This document shows, piece after piece, positions 12,701 to 20,939 of a DNA stretch of 64,000 bases. The notes beneath the pieces are model-generated. The model ran no database searches. It saw only the letters and a program-made list of their open reading frames with translations, and was not told the DNA's origin. Positions within the stretch are counted from its first letter, which is position 1, and every line of letters starts with the position of its first letter. The position numbers were made by a program, and so were the translations under genes. Source of the stretch: Strongylocentrotus purpuratus (Eukaryota > Echinodermata > Echinoidea > Camarodonta > Strongylocentrotidae); assembly GCF_000002235.5 (NCBI RefSeq), contig NW_022145558.1:1610501-1674500 (forward strand). Reading direction: 5' to 3'.

Positions 12701-15490
12701 AACCTATGTAAAAAAACAGCCTCCAGAATTCAGAATCTACAAACAAAATGGCTTTATATTTTTTTTAAAGGAGAAAATTTAGGCTTTGTCGGGCATATAA
12801 GTAGTCTCTTTTCTGATTTTTCATATGTTAAATCACCACATAGACTTACACATACACAGATTCTGACATTTAAGCAATTATTATAACCTGGCTATCAAGG
12901 TCACCAATGGGACACCCAAAAAATGTGGTCACTGTAGAAAGGTTTCTCAAACACACATTTCTTTCTTGAGAGAGGCAAAATACATGGTCCCGATACATAA
13001 GTGGCTTTCATTGAGAGGTGGCCACTAAGACAGCTTTGACTTACATGTATATGTACCGGTACAAAATAGGTTTTGAGAAGTCCTCGTGGAATCATTTCAC
13101 CCTTTTTCATAATTCAGACAATCTATATACCTTCACAAGAAAGTTTTAACAGGATTATTAAGGCTAAAAATTTGCTAACCCTTTTCAATTTATATTGATA
13201 TGATTTTAATACTTGCAAGAATATTAATAAACTGTATGATATTTTGTTCATATGAAATATATAGGAATACTAAGTTAAATACCTTCTTCACATCTTCTGT
13301 TAAACCCTCAGTATCTGCATGGCCGTTCGGGGAAGAAGGATGTTTCTGCCCTTCAGCACACCACGTATCTGGACTTGTCCCATGTACTTGGTCTTGTTCT
13401 GCTGCGAGTTGCAACGCAGTCTTCCCAGGTTTACTCATATTCACTTCAGCTCCGTGCTCTAATAGATATCTTGTGACATCGACATGTCCATTTGCGGCAG
13501 ACAAATGCAATGCAGATGATCCCCTCTTGGTAACCTTGCTAACATCTGCATGTTGCTGAAGTAGAAACTTCATGACATCGATGTGACCATTCTGAGCAGC
13601 AATGTGCAAGGGGGTCCAACCGTCATTGTCTGTCGCATCAATTTCGGCTCCGTGGTTGAGCAAGCCTTTCGCGATATCGAGATGACCATTCTGCACTCCA
13701 ACATGTAGGGCTGTAGAACCTTTCTCCTTGGTGGCTCCGTTGACCTCTGATCCTTGCCTAAGCAAATGCTCGGTAACGTCACCATGGCCAACAAATGCAG
13801 CAACATGCAAAGGCGAGATATCATCAAGGTCTCCTTTGGCTACTTCAGCTCCTTGTCCAAGTAGATAATCTACAATACCAAGATGACCCTTTTGCGCAGC
13901 AAAATGAAGAGCAGTCCAGCCAACATTGTTGCTTTCGTTCGCATCAGCTCCTTGACTGATCAGATACCGAACAACTGCTAAACTGCCACCTTTTACAGCA
14001 TATTGTAACGATGTGCGAGTAACTGTTCTGCCTTCTTGACTAATTACAAGCCGATCTTGAATGTTAAGATTAGACAATATACTTGGCTGATGCATAATAA
14101 CCATTCCACCATGAACTGTCTTATCCTCATCGTCATCTTGATATTTGATTCTACCAAGATCACTTTCTGGAGCACCTCTAAAGACAGTGAGAGAGTCAAT
14201 TAGTCTGCTAACTGCTTGAACTACACGACCCTGCACACATCGCACATCATAGTGACCATACTGTCCATCAAATTGTAAGATGAAACAGTGCAACACGCTT
14301 CTCTTATTCAGTTCAGAGCCTTGGCTAAGCAGATACTTAGTAATCTCGATCCGACGATTACATAAAGCATAATGGAGAGCAGTGGTTCCAAATGCGTTGC
14401 CAATATCTGCCTCCACTCCATGACTGATAAGGGATTTGACGATATCTAAATGGCCAAAAATTGATGCAAAATGAAGGGTGGTCGATCCAAGGTCATTTCC
14501 TTTATTCATATCGGCCCCTTCACTGATCAAATATTCCACGACATCCAAGTTCCCTTTCTGTGAGGCACTATGCAAGGCACAGTTACCAAAGTCATTGCTG
14601 GAATTCACATCAGCTCCTTGACTTAGCAAATATTTGGTCATATCAAGATGGCCAATACTTGCTGCAATGTGTAAGGCTGTCCAACCAAAAGAACCGGCTT
14701 TATCCAGCTCGGCTCCTTGACTGACTTGATCTCTCATGGCATCAAGATCGCCCCTCTCTGCAGCGGTATGAAACTCCGTCCAATGAATTATATTTGATGT
14801 GGCCAGCTCAGCTTGCTGACTAAGCAAGGCACTTGAAACACGAACACGACCAGCAGCTGCGGCAAGGTATAAGGCTGACCATCCTTTGTCATTAGCCTTA
14901 CCAGCATCAGCACCTTGACTGATTAATTCTGTGACAACATCAAGATGTCCTCCAGCAGCACCTAGTTGTAATGGCGTCGAACTATCACTATCATCTTTAT
15001 CCACTTCAGCTCCTTGACTGATCAGATATTTGGTGACATCAAGATGACCAGTATTGGCAGCTAAATGTAATGGGGTCGAACCATCATTATCATCTTTATT
15101 CACTTCAGCCCCTTGACTGATGAGAAATTTGGTCACAGCAAGATGACCAGATTGTGCAGCTAAATGTAATGGAGCCAAACCCTCAGTTCCGCCGTTATTA
15201 ACATCGGCTCCTTGACTGATGAGATATTTAATGACATCAAGATGATGACCATTCAGTGCAGCTAGCTGTAATGTAGTCTTACCGTCATTATCAACTTTAT
15301 TCACCTCGGCTCCTCTACCGATCAGTTCTTGGATGAGGTCAAGTTGTCCATTCTGCACAGCACTGTTTAGTGCACTCTGCAAATAATCAACACTGGAATC
15401 TTCTTTATTTCCCTCAATACTGTCTCTGTGGACCAGACTTTTGGCTTTGCCTTTACGACTGACCCTCTTTTTGAAAATCTTCTTCCACAT
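652..15490 (-). CDS. Gene B: ankyrin-ZU5-UPA-death-domain protein (exons 1-13, 3' part off window)
   Basis: Thirteen exons on the minus strand, read from 15490 down to 652, encode about 1402 residues. The order is basic N-terminus, about 21 ankyrin repeats broken by a ~100-residue linker, ZU5, UPA, death domain 1, death domain 2 and a Lys/Pro-rich linker. Every junction keeps frame (exon lengths 2208, 204, 158, 35, 339, 248, 129, 166, 46, 284, 10, 260, 120). The window's left edge lies in the next intron: bases 1-651 align with the C intron just after C exon 14, so exons 14-21 should lie to the left. ZU5-UPA-DD is known from ankyrins, UNC5 and PIDD. A cytoplasmic scaffold for death-domain signalling is inference. 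There is no signal peptide or membrane segment. Gene C is a tandem paralogue. Some junctions, above all the 10-nt exon, need transcript proof. Confidence 0.85.
772..1668. repeat. Gene B intron 12 with interspersed repeat
   Basis: Bases 1500-1620 carry a repeat (ctcgcaaagagta, then tttagtgtgc, tggtaatct and tagccct) that recurs at about 8160-8290 here and at 58015-58135 and 63240-63375 in gene C. It is therefore a dispersed family inserted twice before the B/C duplication. A short GAA run lies at 1626-1641. Confidence 0.5.
1669..1928 (-). CDS. Gene B exon 12: death domain 2
   Basis: The exon encodes GEVPDKMLLAFASQIKAEQF, then FEIGKKLEFNRTELEHIKHR, ending SKSEKSK. The FEIGKKLEFNRTELEHI segment and the IQMLSSWKAFQ helix match the death-fold pattern seen in death domain 1. 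Acceptor tcaatcacag|, donor CCAAAG|GTAGGC. It differs from the C copy at 10 of about 87 residues. Confidence 0.85.
2085..3360. mobile_element. B-specific GC-rich insertion in intron 11
   Basis: About 1.3 kb with no counterpart in the same intron of gene C (58480-58950). It is GC-rich and crowded with CGTAC, ACGTG and GTGC motifs, unlike its surroundings. Imperfect inverted ends are visible near 2323 (GCGGTGGTCACAACC) and 3314 (on the minus strand GCGTTGGCCACAACC). It holds no credible gene and is probably a non-autonomous DNA transposon inserted after duplication. The exact ends are unsure. Confidence 0.5.
2905..3095. repeat. 191-bp near-perfect palindrome (foldback MITE)
   Basis: The two 95-base arms are reverse complements about base 3000, with essentially no spacer and very few mismatches (one near 2968/3032). 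The ends read GGCCCGAATTCACAAAG and its complement. The arms contain several copies of AGGTTTG-type and CAAACCT-type words. It sits inside the larger B-specific insertion, so it is a nested foldback element. Confidence 0.75.
3573..3582 (-). CDS. Gene B exon 11: probable 10-nt microexon
   Basis: CTACAACTGG is flanked by ccag on the 5' side and GTAAGTA on the 3' side. It supplies exactly the phase needed between death domains 1 and 2 (one base in, two out) and would add three residues. Gene C has the identical microexon and donor at 58972-58981. Without it exon 10 cannot join exon 12 in frame. A longer exon using an upstream non-consensus acceptor is possible. Confidence 0.5.
3583..4312. other. 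Gene B intron 10
   Basis: Unique-looking intron aligned with 58984-59953 of gene C. The C copy carries about 230 extra bases near 59650-59880. I see no gene or clear element. Confidence 0.6.
4313..4596 (-). CDS. Gene B exon 10: death domain 1
   Basis: The exon encodes AVEELSGSDLPDIDVIMIAQ, then MMTVNQFYDLGVALGFTIQQ and LDVIEYRRFRDRQQAIHDML, ending in KQTEIS. The spacing of LGVALGFTIQQLDVIE, the central HDMLVTWRNRQ helix and the LLSLMKSL helix is that of a death domain (six-helix bundle that binds other death domains). Acceptor atttttccag|, donor ATCAG|GTTAGT. It differs from the C copy at 12 of 95 residues. Confidence 0.88.
5048..5093 (-). CDS. Gene B exon 9: linker before death domain 1
   Basis: A 46-nt exon encoding DSTFQESTEPSSFIR. 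It has a strong acceptor (ttttattgcag|) and donor (TATTCG|GTAAGC), both kept in gene C. The incoming single base from exon 8 and outgoing two bases fit both neighbours. The Ser/Thr/Glu content suggests a flexible linker. Confidence 0.7.
5094..6660. repeat. Gene B intron 8 with SINE fragments and minisatellite
   Basis: It contains minus-strand SINE-tail pieces (about 5160-5260, 5935-6000 and 6060-6135), a CAAATT-type minisatellite at 6175-6290 and the insertion at 5381-5844. Gene C shares all but the insertion, so the SINEs predate the duplication. A 15-nt stretch at 6397-6411 has AG and GTAAGC flanks in both genes and could be an optional exon. Confidence 0.55.
5381..5844 (-). mobile_element. 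464-bp non-autonomous DNA transposon with GCGCGAAGCGCG subrepeats
   Basis: Inverted ends: CAGGCGCGTAGCCAGG at the left and CAAGCGCGTAGCCAGG read from the right. Poly-G/poly-C runs lie just inside. The interior holds about four partial copies, on the minus strand, of the ~107-bp repeat that fills the 3.4 kb elements at 31956 and 35443. It is absent from the matching AAGAGCAGG-rich spot in gene C (about 60890), so it inserted after the duplication. The ends suggest a hAT-like element, but the family is not proved. Confidence 0.7.
6661..6826 (-). CDS. Gene B exon 8: end of first UPA
   Basis: The exon encodes VLSLKDTHSRKRHNLLLSMT, then PGEGDAEFSVIYVTISQTGR and an end in LAFVIRYT. Acceptor tgcccacag|, donor ACACAG|GTTGGT, leaving one base. 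The frame is set by the phase-0 exon 7 and stays open in both B and C, whereas an overlapping frame is open only in C. Confidence 0.72.
6827..7654. repeat. Gene B intron 7 with GTGGTCTTTA/ACAGGT repeats
   Basis: Degenerate direct and inverted copies of a unit built on GTGGTCTTTAxAGACAGGT occur at 6860-7040 and 7310-7640. Gene C has the same at 61910-62100 and 62390-62740. Single units also appear at 12895-13050 and 16421-16480. No coding. Confidence 0.6.
7655..7783 (-). CDS. Gene B exon 7: UPA segment
   Basis: A 43-codon phase-0 exon beginning EVQNEENQSSYHSAHRSFPI, then SIEATSGDISVTCDGAGKMS. Acceptor tttaaatag|, donor ATTAAG|GTATGA. The C copy has the same length and boundaries with several residue changes. 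The beta-rich content fits the UPA fold. Confidence 0.8.
7784..8713. repeat. Gene B intron 6 with CCCATATGGG cluster
   Basis: At 8318-8650 the palindrome CCCATATGGG or a near variant (CCCATAT, CATATGGG) occurs about ten times with irregular spacing. The block ends near GCTCCCTGGG. The same block is in gene C at 63410-63735. Just before it (8160-8290) is the dispersed repeat also seen at 1500-1620. Confidence 0.65.
8714..8961 (-). CDS. Gene B exon 6: ZU5/UPA junction
   Basis: The exon encodes LPRVSRTKSSAAPDTLPYCK, then VLERHLELHIDHCAEWWVLI and an end in HLHLNADIPGIEM. It corresponds to the end of ZU5 and the start of UPA. In UNC5- and PIDD-type proteins an HFS motif near this place carries out self-cleavage. 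Here the local sequence is DHCAEWW, so Phe-Ser is not present and the joint is probably uncut (inference). Acceptor caaatcatag|, donor ATG|GTCAGT. The C copy of this exon is partly visible at the right edge. Confidence 0.82.
8962..9937. other. Gene B intron 5
   Basis: AT-rich non-coding DNA. A ~60-bp direct duplication built on TTAAGGTCATCCTxTCAACAG lies at 9498-9612. Nothing else stands out. Confidence 0.6.
9938..10276 (-). CDS. Gene B exon 5: first ZU5 domain
   Basis: The exon encodes AKESTPPVVNAVSAQVGCDG, then DLELEHHGISMAIPPGAVEQ and a stretch ending NIWDPRKG. The ISMAIPPGAV core followed by the beta-rich KITLTVVRN and GIRCDPPNMVFQQPVKIRIP segments is the hallmark of ZU5, the beta-sandwich shared by ZO-1, UNC5, ankyrins and PIDD. 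The acceptor is gatgtgcag| and the donor AAAGG|GTAGGTT. In ankyrins ZU5 packs on UPA, which is encoded next. Confidence 0.88.
10277..11101. repeat. Gene B intron 4 with SINE-like tail
   Basis: Bases about 10540-10705 end in TGTAAAGCGCTTAGAGAC, then ATTAGGCGCTGTATAAAA and a TTATTAT-like run. This 3' tail is common to several marine-invertebrate SINE families (from memory). The rest is featureless. Confidence 0.45.
11102..11136 (-). CDS. Gene B exon 4: short linker exon
   Basis: A 35-nt exon encoding (R)SPDMDIIRAYR between the ankyrin array and ZU5. The acceptor is aattctcag| and the donor CGAG|GTAACA. Its phase fits exon 3 (two bases in) and exon 5 (one base out) exactly, which supports a real exon despite its size. 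Confidence 0.7.
11137..11744. other. Gene B intron 3
   Basis: AT-rich, no recognisable element. The part next to exon 3 (11644-11744) is duplicated at 16230-16337. Confidence 0.6.
11745..11902 (-). CDS. Gene B exon 3: last ankyrin repeat
   Basis: The exon encodes ISEEFYQNELSPSKALVFY, then DHGAKPDIKDNQGNLPVHYA and an end in KDEIIRQMMFS. It completes the ankyrin array. The acceptor is cttctag|ATC and the donor TCAAG|GTAGGG, leaving two bases for the next codon. A decayed copy of its 3' half plus the flanking intron lies at 16230-16405. Confidence 0.85.
11903..12499. repeat. Gene B intron 2 with degenerate AATTATGAATCC-type repeats
   Basis: At 11980-12245 words such as GGTTCGTTATTTC, TTCGGAATTACGAATCC and TCAGAATTATGAATCC recur roughly every 20-30 bases. 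This is a decayed minisatellite. No coding. Confidence 0.45.
12500..12703 (-). CDS. Gene B exon 2: ankyrin repeats
   Basis: A 68-codon phase-0 exon beginning VIGQHAKKGCTAVHLATQNG and continuing through HGADLNIQSIDGQTCLHEAI. It holds one full repeat and the start of another. The acceptor is tacatag| and the donor AAAAG|GTAAGATG. It continues the exon 1 array in frame. Confidence 0.85.
12704..13282. other. Gene B intron 1
   Basis: Contains one degenerate GTGGTC/ACAGG repeat block at 12895-13050. No coding beyond read-through of exon 1. Confidence 0.6.
13283..15490 (-). CDS. Gene B exon 1: ankyrin repeat array
   Basis: A 736-codon open exon beginning MWKKIFKKRVSRKG, a basic stretch also found at the start of gene A. 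Eleven ankyrin repeats fall at about residues 37-400. They are followed by a ~95-residue non-ankyrin linker (from SVLHCFILQFDGQYGHYDV to about ISQEGRTV) and then seven more repeats to about residue 700. TALH/TPLH turns and GHLDVTKYLISQGAEVN loops mark the repeats. The exon ends ...EDVKK at an AAG|GTATTT donor. The open frame continues 31 codons into the intron, which I treat as read-through of the donor. Ankyrin repeats bind protein partners, and the partner here is unknown. The start is supported by matching starts in genes A and B. Confidence 0.9.
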
Positions 15491-16080
15491 TCCTAGTGAA
15501 AGCTAAGGGTCTCTCTCCTGGCTACAAGTTCATGAATTCATCAAAATCTTTTAGGGCTGTTTTAATTTTTTCCTACATGCTGCATCTTCTCATTCTTCTG
15601 TCAAATTCCTAGTGAAAGCTGGAAGCTGACATCAGTTTATCACCAAAACACCTAGAAAAAAAGGAACATATTTAAATTTTCGCAAATTTGGTCAGTGGTG
15701 AGGATACATTTTTTTTAATTGGATGGAAAGGGTATATCTTGAAGTATCTCAGTTCAAAAAGGGTACGGCTTTGGACAGGCGCGATTGATCTTAGCCACTG
15801 AAAGATTTTAAGAATTGTAGAGGGCGCTATTTATACCATGCATTATTATTGGAACGTGAAATTTAGCTAGGTTATGTGCATTGATAAGATTAAATACTGT
15901 AGAAGTTTGAAACAAAACAGAATTGGTATGAGAAAGTGACGGCAGTTTGGGTTTTTTTAGAGGTCAATATTCATATAATTTAAAGCGATCTCAGATTTGA
16001 ATTTTCAAGTCAATGGTCTTTGTCAGGCTGCCAATCATCTCTAAACATGTCACTTATTTGAGTCTTTTGGGAACAATCCA
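15491..16080 (-). promoter_or_regulatory. Gene B 5' flank shared with gene A
   Basis: About 500-590 bases upstream of the start align with 24908-25480 upstream of gene A. A decayed third copy lies at about 31200-31560. The region should hold the promoter and 5' leader. I see no clear TATA box or initiator. The start-codon neighbourhood (minus strand CTTTCACTAGGAAT) is repeated about 115 bases upstream. Confidence 0.5.
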
Positions 16081-16229
16081 AGAGTCCGATCTTGCACTTT
16101 AATCATATGTGTGGTGCTGTATTGCTTTCAATAAATGTACAATGTAGAATTATTTATTTTAGATGTGATCAAAAGTCCACAACTAGTTTTCGATTTTTAT
16201 CTATATTTAGTTCTTGTTTTTTTTTGTTA

Positions 16230-16405
16230 CGTATTCTATATTTTATAAAGCACTTTTAATTACCAGTTACAACGTAGACCACTCGACTATGACATAATTT
16301 CTACATTTCTTCCAAATGCCCATGTTGATTTAATCCTTCCCTACCTTGAAAATATTATCTGGCGAATGATTTCATCCTTGGCATAGTGGACTGGTACGTT
16401 GCCTT
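16230..16405 (-). pseudogene. Relic of ankyrin exon 3 plus adjoining intron
   Basis: Bases 16230-16337 match gene B intron 3. Bases 16338-16405 match the 3' part of exon 3 (minus strand: CAAGGCAACGTACCAGTCCA), including the GTAGGG donor. The match stops abruptly at TATTGTTAGACAGG. This is the remains of another family member lying 5' of gene B, possibly the lost middle of gene A. Confidence 0.75.
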
Positions 16406-16409
16406 GTAT

Positions 16410-16660
16410 TGTTAGACAGGTGGTCTTTGTAGACAGGTAGTCACTAAAGCAGGTTTGACTGTAATTGTATTATGTAATACAGGACTCTCTTGCAAAGCAG
16501 TTTTGATGTACTGAAGAGACCACTATGTATATATAAACTTTTGAACGAATAAAGATATATATATATTTCTAACAACCAGTTTTTCCATCAATCAAAGGTC
16601 ACATCTCACTCTCTTTTTTAGTTTATTCGGTTCGTTGGTCTCATTATAATGAATTCATGA
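16410..16660. other. Intergenic, one GTGGTC/ACAGG unit
   Basis: Bases 16421-16480 hold one copy of the GTGGTCTTTGTAGACAGGTAG repeat found in the gene introns. After it comes a short TA run at 16556-16568. Confidence 0.5.
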
Positions 16661-16679
16661 TCCCCCTTGATACGCAATA

Positions 16680-17012
16680 CTCAATTTGGAAATTCCTTTA
16701 AAAATAAGTACAAGCATTTACTGTCCGATTATGTTTAAGTTAAATGCAATTTAGTATGTAACTGTCAATGACCTGAAATTAATAGAATATTTTGTATTCT
16801 TTGTAATGGATGTATCAACTTGTCAAGCCACATAGGCTTTTACTGATACACCCTATTTCATTTTCCAACACAATTTGCATTTAAATGTAGCTACTTTGTT
16901 TCACATTTTTAGGTCGATTTTTATAATTATGTACATTGTAAACGTTTACAACCTTGGGTTTTTCAATACTGAACTTGAAATAAAATGGATCAATCAATCA
17001 ATCAATCAATCA
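16680..17012 (+). mobile_element. LINE 3' end (short fragment)
   Basis: AT-rich 3'-UTR-like sequence ending in AATAAAATGG and then five copies of ATCA at about 16990-17012. Tetranucleotide tails are typical of CR1/L2-like LINEs. No coding part remains, and the left limit is a guess. Confidence 0.35.
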
Positions 17013-17299
17013 GATGTAACAGTATTCATTGTCACTATTCCATGATAACTATTCCGATCTGTCTTTGACCTTTAATACCTATACATGACTTTAAATTACA
17101 AGATAAACATCAGAAGTGAATCCTACTCCCTTCAGAAGCTGGGAATACACCTATCATGCATCAGCATGGTACATTTGACTCAAAAGGTTTATGCAAATCG
17201 CCTAACATTGCCCGAATGTTGAAAATTTCTCTAAGGACATGAGATCACGAATCATCACCATTACAATCAACATGACCATCAACAACAACAGCAAATCTT

Positions 17300-17612
17300 C
17301 CCCTACGACAACTACCCCCTACGACAACTGCCCCTACCACAACTACCCCTTAATAGGGCAACTACCCTATAGGACGACTACCCCATACAACTACCCCCTG
17401 CGACAACCATCCTCTAGGATACCTACTCCCCTGGACAACTATCCTAGGGGTAGTTGTCTGGGGGGTAGTTGTCCTGGGGTAGTTGGCCTAGGGGGTAGTT
17501 GTCCCCCGGTATTTGTCCGGGTTAGTCATCCTAGAGGGTGGTTGCCCTAAGGGGTGGTTGTCCTAGAGAGTAGTTGACTGGGGGTGGTTGTCCGGGGGTG
17601 GATGTCCAGGAG
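17300..17612. repeat. Inverted minisatellite of CAACTACCCC / GGGGTAGTTG
   Basis: From 17300 to about 17445 the top strand is repeated ACGACAACTACCCC-like units of about 14 bases. From 17446 to 17612 it switches to the complement, GGGGTAGTTGTCCTAG-like units. The two halves can pair as a long imperfect hairpin, and one half is a run of G-triplets or longer on one strand. Confidence 0.75.
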
Positions 17613-18878
17613 GTAGAGTCCGGACACGGTTTATGATATATAATCAGGATAAGCGTTTCTGTAATATATACACAGATTGTATGTAACTCTATTCCGACGA
17701 GCTTATATAGTGGCTATTGCTTGGATCAACCAAATTTAGAGGTAACGAGTAAAAAATGATAAATTTATTGTACTCACTGTTTGCCTAGATCCTGCTAAAT
17801 GCGAAATGAATCGTGGAATGAGGCGTCGAGTCCTTTCCTCAGAAATATTTATCCAATTATAGCCGACTTAAAAGGACTCACACATATTCTAGTACACAGT
17901 TCAAATAAAAGGAACTGGCAACAAGTGACATGAGAGGTCTCTTCTAGAACGTGTTATATAGGTGTCTATAATGTTTCTTTCGCAAGATAAGAGGAGAGTT
18001 TGTCTATGGTTCATGAATCCGTGTGTGAAAGATGCCAAAATATGTAGTGTGTCGAAGTAAATGATCTAGAAATCAAACTAATGCAGATTCTATTTGCAGA
18101 AATGTGCTTCGTTCCATCAGATTTCCATGTAGAAGTGATGGATAACCAGTATGAAATGAAAGACATAGGCTACGTGAGTCTGTATTTCAACGTCTGTTGA
18201 CATGGCATTGAGCAGGTACCCAGTGCAATGAGTCAGTTACATCATGTGCTCCAAAAAACGAAACCAGAGGCAAATACAAATAACTAGAGCTAATAAACCA
18301 AACAAAAGAATACATATCTCTTGCTCAGTGTGTCGGTCCTGATGGGCATTGTGACGCAAATAGTATCGTGTGATAAAGTGGACTGGGCATTCTGAACAAC
18401 AAGTGGAAACCATAGTCTGTTCCCAGACAGAGAATAAACTACTTTAAATGACGATGGGAGGGGGGGGGGACTTCAATATATATCAATTGCCATTGCATCT
18501 GAGTACTTTTCCCGAAATTCAATTACTTAAATCTACTACACTAGCGAATCTAGACAAGTCAAGAAAATGCCAGCATTTGGTTTCCCAGTAACTATTTGAT
18601 TATGTTTTGAATCTTTACAAACGAGTTTCGTTTTAGTATGATTTGTATACATGTGTTTATTTATTAGTACCTAAATCTCAGGGAATTTATACTTAAATTA
18701 GGAACATAAGAATCAACGATAATTGCCCTACAATATTTGAGAAAACCTTCATGAAATTCGAATGGAGCAGAAACAAAAGTATCGAAGTGCAATGCAGGCC
18801 TTACTTTGTCTCTTCTTTGTCATTTTTGTGTCTAGCCAAGGTGGCTGTGAGTGTTCGTGAAGGGGAACGCATTGCTGT

Positions 18879-18917
<39 letters not shown>

Positions 18918-20939
18918 GGATGTGTGAGATGGTACTTTGTTTGGAGTTGGGTTGTAAGGGAGGGGGGTTATAATTTGTTTCATATTATAACTAATTTCAT
19001 TCCACACACAAAACTCGATCGTAATTTGTGAATTGTACACGTATTAAATTAATAGAATTGTGTTATTATGATGAAAAAGAATTATATTTCGAAGAATTAT
19101 TTGTTGTATTGTTCTAATACTGATTAAAAATAAAAAAATAAACATTACGGAAAAGCAAAAAGGAGAACGTATGGGTGGGTGCGTGAGTAGTTTATACGGG
19201 AAATCTGTTGTTTGCTGTTCCAAATGCACCAAGCAAACACTCATCGATTATAGATTTCCGTTTGACATTATTTTCAAGATGGAGATTCCTTCAAGACTCG
19301 TAATTATATATTAGAATGGCAATGAGGGCAATTAATTTCTTGACTTGTATCAGGAGGGTGAATCGACTTAAACATTGTGATTAAAGTAGATTATTGGTAT
19401 TAACGTCATGGTCTGATTGACCATGTTGACGTGTAAAAGGGATTATTCTAATATTCTTTAAAATTTATAAAGCCATGAAATAATTATGTCATTATTACAT
19501 CATGTAGGAAGGAGGCGGCTCTCTATGTTACGTTGAAGACAAAATCATCACCCGACATTTGATGATTCTACAAGTAAACTTGCTTGCAGAACTTTCTTCT
19601 CTTAAAGTAAAAACATTGTGTTATGGAACTGATTGTGTTTGAAGTTTTTGTTGTTGTTCTTCTTCTTAGTTTATACGATGTTAACGATATGGGTTAATTC
19701 ATAGACCCTGAATCTGTTTTATAAGAGAGAGGGTGAAAAAGACAAAAGAGTGACTTTGCCGGAAAACCACACAAGTCTATGTCCAGTCCCCATCAGTCAT
19801 ATCATGATCTACGGACTGGCACACTCTTTATATCATGTCAAGTATCGTAGGTGAATAAGATATTTCATACGGCTGGGCTTGTAACAAGGGTAACAGAAGA
19901 AAGAAAAACAAATTTGAAAGGAACTTTCTGAAATGAAACGTACCTTTATTGAAATTATTTGTAATGATGTTCACGCTGGTAGGTTTTCATGACAAACAAA
20001 TCATCTAATATGAAAACTGATTGTAACCTTGAGAAGTGTGGGTGCCTAGAAGTTCAAAAACATGTTTGTCAAAAGGATTCTCTAGAATAAAATTACAATT
20101 GAAACTATTTGAAGTGAAAGCATGTCCAAATTTGGGTATTACTTCGTTCCACCTTGATACAGACAATACGCGCTAAAATAATATACGAGAAAACTTAGAC
20201 AAACATATAACTGAAGTGAAAACTGGAAACAATATATTGGATTCTGTTTGACACTTGATATACCTGATATTCAGGACCACCATCCTTAACAAGATTTCAC
20301 AGTTATTATGTATCATAATGTAATTAAAGAAATATTAAGTGAAAACCCTCAAAACTTAATACTGAACTACATTAATGCATTTAGCTATGGTACGTGTTTG
20401 CTTGACTTGAACCTAATAGTTCTTTTTACCCTTAAGCTTTTTACCGTTAAACTGGTGTTGAATAGATTTGGGAATTTACAGAAACATTTTTTTTTCTCGC
20501 AGCTTTCTACATAAGTAAAATAATTTCAGATAAAGACAAAGTATATCTAGGCATATATATCATATTTATGGTGACTAACACACGGGTGCCAAGTTCAATC
20601 AATCATTTGTTGACACTTGAAATGATAAAATTGGACTCCTTCGGCCCTGGTACAAAATACTACAGATATGTGTACTTATGAAGATTTTTTTTGCAATTTA
20701 TTTAGGCTCTGGCATGCTCTAAATTACATGTAAGATAACAACGACCAATAAGCTATGTAACAATGCCCGAACATATCGTCCGATTTTGTACTGCTATTAA
20801 TCCGATGATGTTGCGAAATTTGGTATAGGTAGGTGTAGAAAACAAGATTTTTTTTTAAATATCAAGTTATAACAAAATTACTAGATTTATAATACAAATA
20901 GATTTGGGTCAAAGATCAGAGGAACAAGTCACGACGTAT
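17613..20939. other. Intergenic, no gene seen
   Basis: AT-rich DNA with only tiny chance frames. A TG dinucleotide run lies at 18879-18911 and a short hairpin (CATGGTCTGATTGACCATG) at 19407-19425. Confidence 0.6.

Noticed and set aside
13190-13282. Last 31 codons of the open frame after ...EDVKK as part of the protein
   Set aside because: A good AAG|GTATTT donor precedes them and exon 2 continues the ankyrin array in phase 0. A short isoform by intron retention cannot be excluded.
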